Part shown: positions 12,644-15,725 of the stretch, piece after piece
Layout of the letters: each line of letters opens with the position of its first letter
Position numbering within the stretch: position 1 is the stretch's first letter
Origin: Micromonosporaceae bacterium
GTDB lineage: Bacteria; Actinomycetota; Actinomycetes; Mycobacteriales; Micromonosporaceae
Direction: 5' to 3'
NCBI GenBank assembly: GCA_017354595.1
Contig: JAFMQQ010000025.1
Coordinates: forward strand, 1 to 15,725
Length of the DNA: 15,725 nucleotides
Made by a program: the position numbers and the translations under genes
Notes under the pieces: generated by a model
Told to the model about the DNA's origin: nothing
Databases searched by the model: none
What the model saw: only the letters and a program-made list of their open reading frames with translations

Positions 12644-15313
12644 TCACAGCAGGCAGCGCCGCGTCTCGTCGTCGGTCAGGTCGATCAGCCGCTGCTCGAT
12701 CCGGGCCCGGGTGAACGGCATCCGGCGCAGCCGTACGCCGATGGCGTCGTCGACGGCGTTGGCCACCGCGGCCGCCACCGGCGGGCCGGCGGCCTCGCCC
12801 ACGCCCAGCGGCGGGCAGTCCGGCCGGTTGATCAGTACCGTCGACACCTCGGGCACCCGGTCGAAGCGCAGCACGGGGTAGGACGCCCAGTCCCGGCTGG
12901 CGATGCCGCCGGCATCCGCCCGTACCTCCTCGTACAGCGTCCGGCTCAAGCCCTGCAAGGCGCCGCCCTCGAGTTGGTTGCGCAGGCCGTCGGGGTTGAC
13001 GACGGTACCCGCGTCGCAGACCAGCAGTACCGAAGCGACGCCGACCTGCCCGCTGCTGGCGTCCACGCCGGCCTGGACGGCGGCCGCGACATAGGCCTTG
13101 GACTTCTTGTACCGGCTCACGGCGACGCCCAGACCGCGGCCGCTGGGGCCGACCCGTGGCGTCCAGCCGCAGCCGGCGGCGGCCACCTCGAGCACCCGGC
13201 GGGCGCGGGGATCGCCGAGGTTGGCCAACCGGAACTCGATCGGATCCCGGCCGGCGGCCTCGGCCAACTCGTCGATGAACGACTCGCTGGCGAAGATGTT
13301 GTGGAACGAGGCGAGTGAGCGCAGCGCGCTGGTGCGCAGCGGTCCCCGGACAAAGTCGGTCGCAGCGCAGACCGCGGCGACCTCATAGATCGGGACGACG
13401 TCATGCGAGCCGGTGTCGTTGGGTCCCGGCCATGGCCGTCGTCGCGGCTCGGCGGTAAGCCAGGCCGGTACGAGCCGGTCACCGTTGCCGGTCGGGCGCA
13501 CGGCGTGCACGTCGGTACGCGAGCGGTGCCGCCAGGCGACCAGCCGGCCCTGCTCGTCGACGGCGCCGTCGAGGTCGGCCAGCATCGCCGATCCGTACGG
13601 CTCCCAGGTCATCTCGTCGGCCAACGAGAACTGGAAGCGTACCGGCGTGCCGGGAACGGCGCGGGCCGCGATCGCGGCGAACGCGGCGGCATCGTCGGCG
13701 CCGTTGTGCCCGTAGCAGCCCGGACCGTCGACGTGCCGGAGAGTGATCCGGTCGGCCGGAATCTCCAGCAGCGTCGCGAGTTCGGCGCGCAGCGGGTACA
13801 CGCCCTGGCTGTGTGTCCATACCGTGAGCCGGTCGTCGCGATCCAGCGCGACGGCGCACGACGGTGCCACCGCGGCGTGCGCGTGGTACGGGCGGACGTA
13901 GGTCGCCGTGACGCGGTGCGCTCCGGCCTCCAGCGCACCGGGTACCCCGGCATCGTCGCGTACCGTCAGCGTCTTCGCCGGCAGCGCCCGGAGCATCGTC
14001 TCGACCTCGCCGGTCCAGTCCAGACCGGGATCGCTCCACACCGCGCCCCGCCGCAGCCGGGCAAGGGCGTCCACCGCCTGCTCTTCGCGTTGCGCGATCG
14101 CGATGACCACGCGCCCGTCGCGGACGATCGCCCGCACGCCTGGCGCCGCGCGGGCGCTCGGCTGGTCCAGGTCGAGCAGCGCCGCGTCGTAGTGCGGCGG
14201 CAGCAGGGCTCGCGCGTGCACCATGCCGGGCAGGACGAGGTCGTGGACGAACGCGGCCGAGCCGGTCAGCTTGGCCGGTAGGTCCTCCCGGATCCGCGCC
14301 TCGCCGAGCGGAGCTCCGGTCCACTGTGGTGTGTCGCGCTCGCCGACCGGCCCGGTGACCGGCCGTTCGGCCGACAGTTGAGCCCAGGTGAGGAGCAGGC
14401 CGCCGGGTCCGCGTACGCCCTCGTCGTCGAGGTCCAGCTTCTCCAGCGGGTATCCCGCAGCGGTGGCCGCGCGTTCGAGCACGAGCCGGCGGAACGCGGT
14501 GGCCGCCACCGCGAGTGCCGCGCCGCCCTCCTCGATGGAGCGCGTGCCGGCGGTGTACCGCTCGTCCGGGGCGCCGTCGGTGCTCGCCGAGCAGACCGCG
14601 ACCCGCTCGATACTTACGCCGAGTTGGCCCGCCACGATCTGGGCGAGTGCGGTGCGCAGCCCCTGGCCCAGCTCGACCTTGCCGGTACGCGCCTCGATCC
14701 GCCCGTCGGTCCGGATACCGATCCACGACGCCACGTCCGGTGCTTTCCGCAGCGCGGCGGGTACCTCGACCCGGGCACCGTGCTCCGCGCCGGCATCCAG
14801 CGGCTCGGTAATGTCCACTGTGGACGGATCCACTGTGGACTGCCGCGACGATTCGCCGGCGACCCGCCGGATCGCACGCAGGATCCGCGGGTGCGTCCCG
14901 CAGCGGCACAGGTGCTCGGGCAGCGCCGCCCGGACGCACTCCTCCAGTCCCGGGCCACCGTTGTGATACGCCTCGACGGTCATGATCAGGCCATTGAGGC
15001 AGTACCCGCACTGGGCTGCCTGCTCGTCGATGAAGGCCTGCTGGACGGGGCCGGGCGAGCCCGGCCGGCCCAGCCCTTCGGGGGTGACGATCGACGCGCC
15101 CGCGACGGACTCCAGCGCAGTGATGCACGACCGAATCGCGCGGCCGCCGGCGATGACCGTACAGGCGCCGCACTCGCCGACCGCGCACCCGACCCGTACG
15201 CCGAGCAGTCCGAGGTCGTTGCGGAGTGCGTACGCGAGCGGGACCGTCCCCGGGACGGGCAGGTCGACCTGCTCGCCGTTGACGGTCAGCCGGACGGCCG
15301 GGTGCTCGGGCAT
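12644..15313 (-). CDS. Molybdenum hydroxylase: [2Fe-2S] subunit fused to molybdopterin subunit (isoquinoline/nicotinate dehydrogenase-like)
   Basis: An 889-residue xanthine-oxidase-family enzyme in one chain. Residues 1-155 are the Fe-S part: a plant-type cluster (C43, C48, C51, C63) and the helical-domain cluster (C102, C105, C136, C138). After a linker (about 155-190) the molybdopterin part starts at DVASWIGIRTDGRIEARTGK. It shows ELGQG (214-218), GPGCYGHNGADDAAA (530-544), FASESFIDELAEAAGRDP (674-691) and the catalytic Glu E840 in GVGEAAG. Such enzymes hydroxylate aromatic N-heterocycles or aldehydes with water. In relatives (IorAB, NicAB) these parts are separate genes; D. gigas aldehyde oxidoreductase is a fused precedent. 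No FAD domain and no cytochrome c tail are present, so the electron acceptor is unknown. The ATG at 15313 lies 7 bases after the previous stop and has no clear ribosome-binding site; the longer in-frame extension overlaps the LigA gene. Confidence 0.94.
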   Translation of the reverse strand: MPEHPAVRLTVNGEQVDLPVPGTVPLAYALRNDLGLLGVRVGCAVGECGACTVIAGGRAIRSCITALESVAGASIVTPEGLGRPGSPGPVQQAFIDEQAAQCGYCLNGLIMTVEAYHNGGPGLEECVRAALPEHLCRCGTHPRILRAIRRVAGESSRQSTVDPSTVDITEPLDAGAEHGARVEVPAALRKAPDVASWIGIRTDGRIEARTGKVELGQGLRTALAQIVAGQLGVSIERVAVCSASTDGAPDERYTAGTRSIEEGGAALAVAATAFRRLVLERAATAAGYPLEKLDLDDEGVRGPGGLLLTWAQLSAERPVTGPVGERDTPQWTGAPLGEARIREDLPAKLTGSAAFVHDLVLPGMVHARALLPPHYDAALLDLDQPSARAAPGVRAIVRDGRVVIAIAQREEQAVDALARLRRGAVWSDPGLDWTGEVETMLRALPAKTLTVRDDAGVPGALEAGAHRVTATYVRPYHAHAAVAPSCAVALDRDDRLTVWTHSQGVYPLRAELATLLEIPADRITLRHVDGPGCYGHNGADDAAAFAAIAARAVPGTPVRFQFSLADEMTWEPYGSAMLADLDGAVDEQGRLVAWRHRSRTDVHAVRPTGNGDRLVPAWLTAEPRRRPWPGPNDTGSHDVVPIYEVAAVCAATDFVRGPLRTSALRSLASFHNIFASESFIDELAEAAGRDPIEFRLANLGDPRARRVLEVAAAGCGWTPRVGPSGRGLGVAVSRYKKSKAYVAAAVQAGVDASSGQVGVASVLLVCDAGTVVNPDGLRNQLEGGALQGLSRTLYEEVRADAGGIASRDWASYPVLRFDRVPEVSTVLINRPDCPPLGVGEAAGPPVAAAVANAVDDAIGVRLRRMPFTRARIEQRLIDLTDDETRRCLL
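14813..14840. repeat. Doubled 13-bp palindrome at the fusion linker of the Mo hydroxylase
   Basis: GTCCACTGTGGAC (14813-14825) is a perfect palindrome around a central T. It is followed two bases later by ATCCACTGTGGAC (14828-14840). In the reading frame they encode the repeat STVDPSTVD (residues 159-167), exactly in the linker between the Fe-S and molybdopterin parts. The core CCACTGTGG also occurs at 14321-14329 and twice in the amidohydrolase gene. Confidence 0.6.
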
Positions 15314-15320
15314 CCGGTGA

Positions 15321-15725
15321 TCAGTACCGGTAGGACGGACGCCCGTGCGGCAGGATCCGCTCGCGGTAGTAGGCCATCGGCCCGCGGTTCTCGGCCCTCG
15401 CACCCTCCGGTGCCGCTGGCGCCTCGAACTCTCCGGTGGCGAGCTTCGCCTCGATGACCGGCAGCATCAGCGTCCACAGGATGAACGGGTGCGCGCCCTC
15501 GCGGTACAGCATCTCGAAGTCGTAGGTCTTCAACGCGGTCGTGGTCCGTGCGTCGGGTACCTGCACCGAAGACTGCTCGCTCTCGTTGTCCAGCAGCCGG
15601 CCGAGCCGCTGCGCGAAGTACCAGTCGACGTACCCGGCCGGGTCCTCGATGTAGCGGCGCACGAACTGTTCGTTGCGGTCGGTGTCGTACAGGAACTTGT
15701 TCACCGCGTAGTGATCGATCACGGC
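15321..15725 (-). CDS. LigA-type small subunit of a LigAB extradiol ring-cleavage dioxygenase, possibly partial
   Basis: At least 133 residues from a GTG at 15722 to the stop at 15321. The frame stays open to the window edge, so the start is not certain. MIDHYAVNKFLYDTDRNEQF and the second half (RTTTALKTYDFEMLYREGAHPFILW, shown here as residues 59-83) follow the LigA pattern: a short helical domain with NxFLYD near the start and D..xLYxxGxHPxxL near the end. LigA is the non-catalytic alpha subunit of protocatechuate/gallate-type class III ring-cleavage dioxygenases; it caps the iron-bearing LigB subunit. About 20 residues between the two halves and the Pro/Ala-rich tail (100-133) are extra compared with the minimal domain. 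The catalytic LigB gene should lie immediately to the right, outside the window. No LigB-like sequence is in the window. Confidence 0.75.
   Translation of the reverse strand, partial: AVIDHYAVNKFLYDTDRNEQFVRRYIEDPAGYVDWYFAQRLGRLLDNESEQSSVQVPDARTTTALKTYDFEMLYREGAHPFILWTLMLPVIEAKLATGEFEAPAAPEGARAENRGPMAYYRERILPHGRPSYRY

Noticed and set aside
15314..15403. Upstream extension of the Mo hydroxylase by 30 residues
   Set aside because: The added residues overlap the LigA frame and do not resemble the N-terminus of Fe-S subunits. The ATG at 15313 starts right before the ferredoxin-like domain.
1..15725. Mobile elements, tRNA attachment sites, CRISPR arrays, rRNA or tRNA genes
   Set aside because: No transposase, integrase, spaced-repeat array or RNA-gene sequence was recognised on either strand. 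The only direct repeats are the 20-bp pair at 11710-11749 and the short palindromes.

Overview
The window is high-GC DNA (roughly 70% by eye) with strongly GC-biased third codon positions, ATG/GTG/TTG starts and a Tat-type lipoprotein. This fits an actinomycete; I cannot assign a genus from sequence alone. All twelve recognised genes lie on the minus strand, so transcription runs from the right edge to the left edge. I see no rRNA, tRNA, CRISPR array, transposase or phage gene.

Layout in transcription order. (1) Right block, 15725-11839: the end of a LigA-type extradiol dioxygenase small subunit (cut by the window edge), an 889-residue molybdenum hydroxylase in which the [2Fe-2S] subunit is fused to the molybdopterin subunit, and an aldo/keto reductase. 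(2) A 211-bp gap, 11628-11838, the longest gene-free stretch. It holds two 20-bp tandem repeats, each with an 11-bp dyad, and a candidate promoter. (3) Left block, 11627-563: a complete ABC importer (Tat lipoprotein binding protein, fused two-domain permease, ATPase), then an alpha/beta hydrolase with a helical N-terminal domain, a creatinase-like M24 protein, an MDR dehydrogenase, an NMT1/THI5-like binding protein without export signal, an amidohydrolase-2 protein, a class III CoA-transferase and a small cupin. (4) A 75-bp gap, 488-562, with a 9-bp stem-loop and a FadR-type dyad, followed by a GntR-family regulator that runs off the left edge.

From the ATPase to the cupin the genes are packed with six 4-bp ATGA stop/start overlaps and one 10-bp overlap, so eight proteins are probably made from one translationally coupled message. 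Together they look like an uptake and catabolic locus for an aromatic or N-heteroaromatic carboxylate. The likely steps are hydroxylation by the Mo enzyme, ring opening by the LigAB dioxygenase, hydrolysis by the alpha/beta hydrolase, M24 protein and amidohydrolase, redox steps by the AKR and MDR enzymes, and CoA transfer by the CaiB-like protein, under GntR control. Protein families are read directly from motifs. The pathway and substrate are inference, and I do not recognise this exact gene set as a described pathway.

The points most worth checking are the fused FAD-less Mo hydroxylase, the M24 protein that has lost nearly all its metal ligands, the exportless NMT1-like protein, the two separate operator candidates, and a recurring short palindrome that occurs twice at the fusion joint of the Mo hydroxylase.
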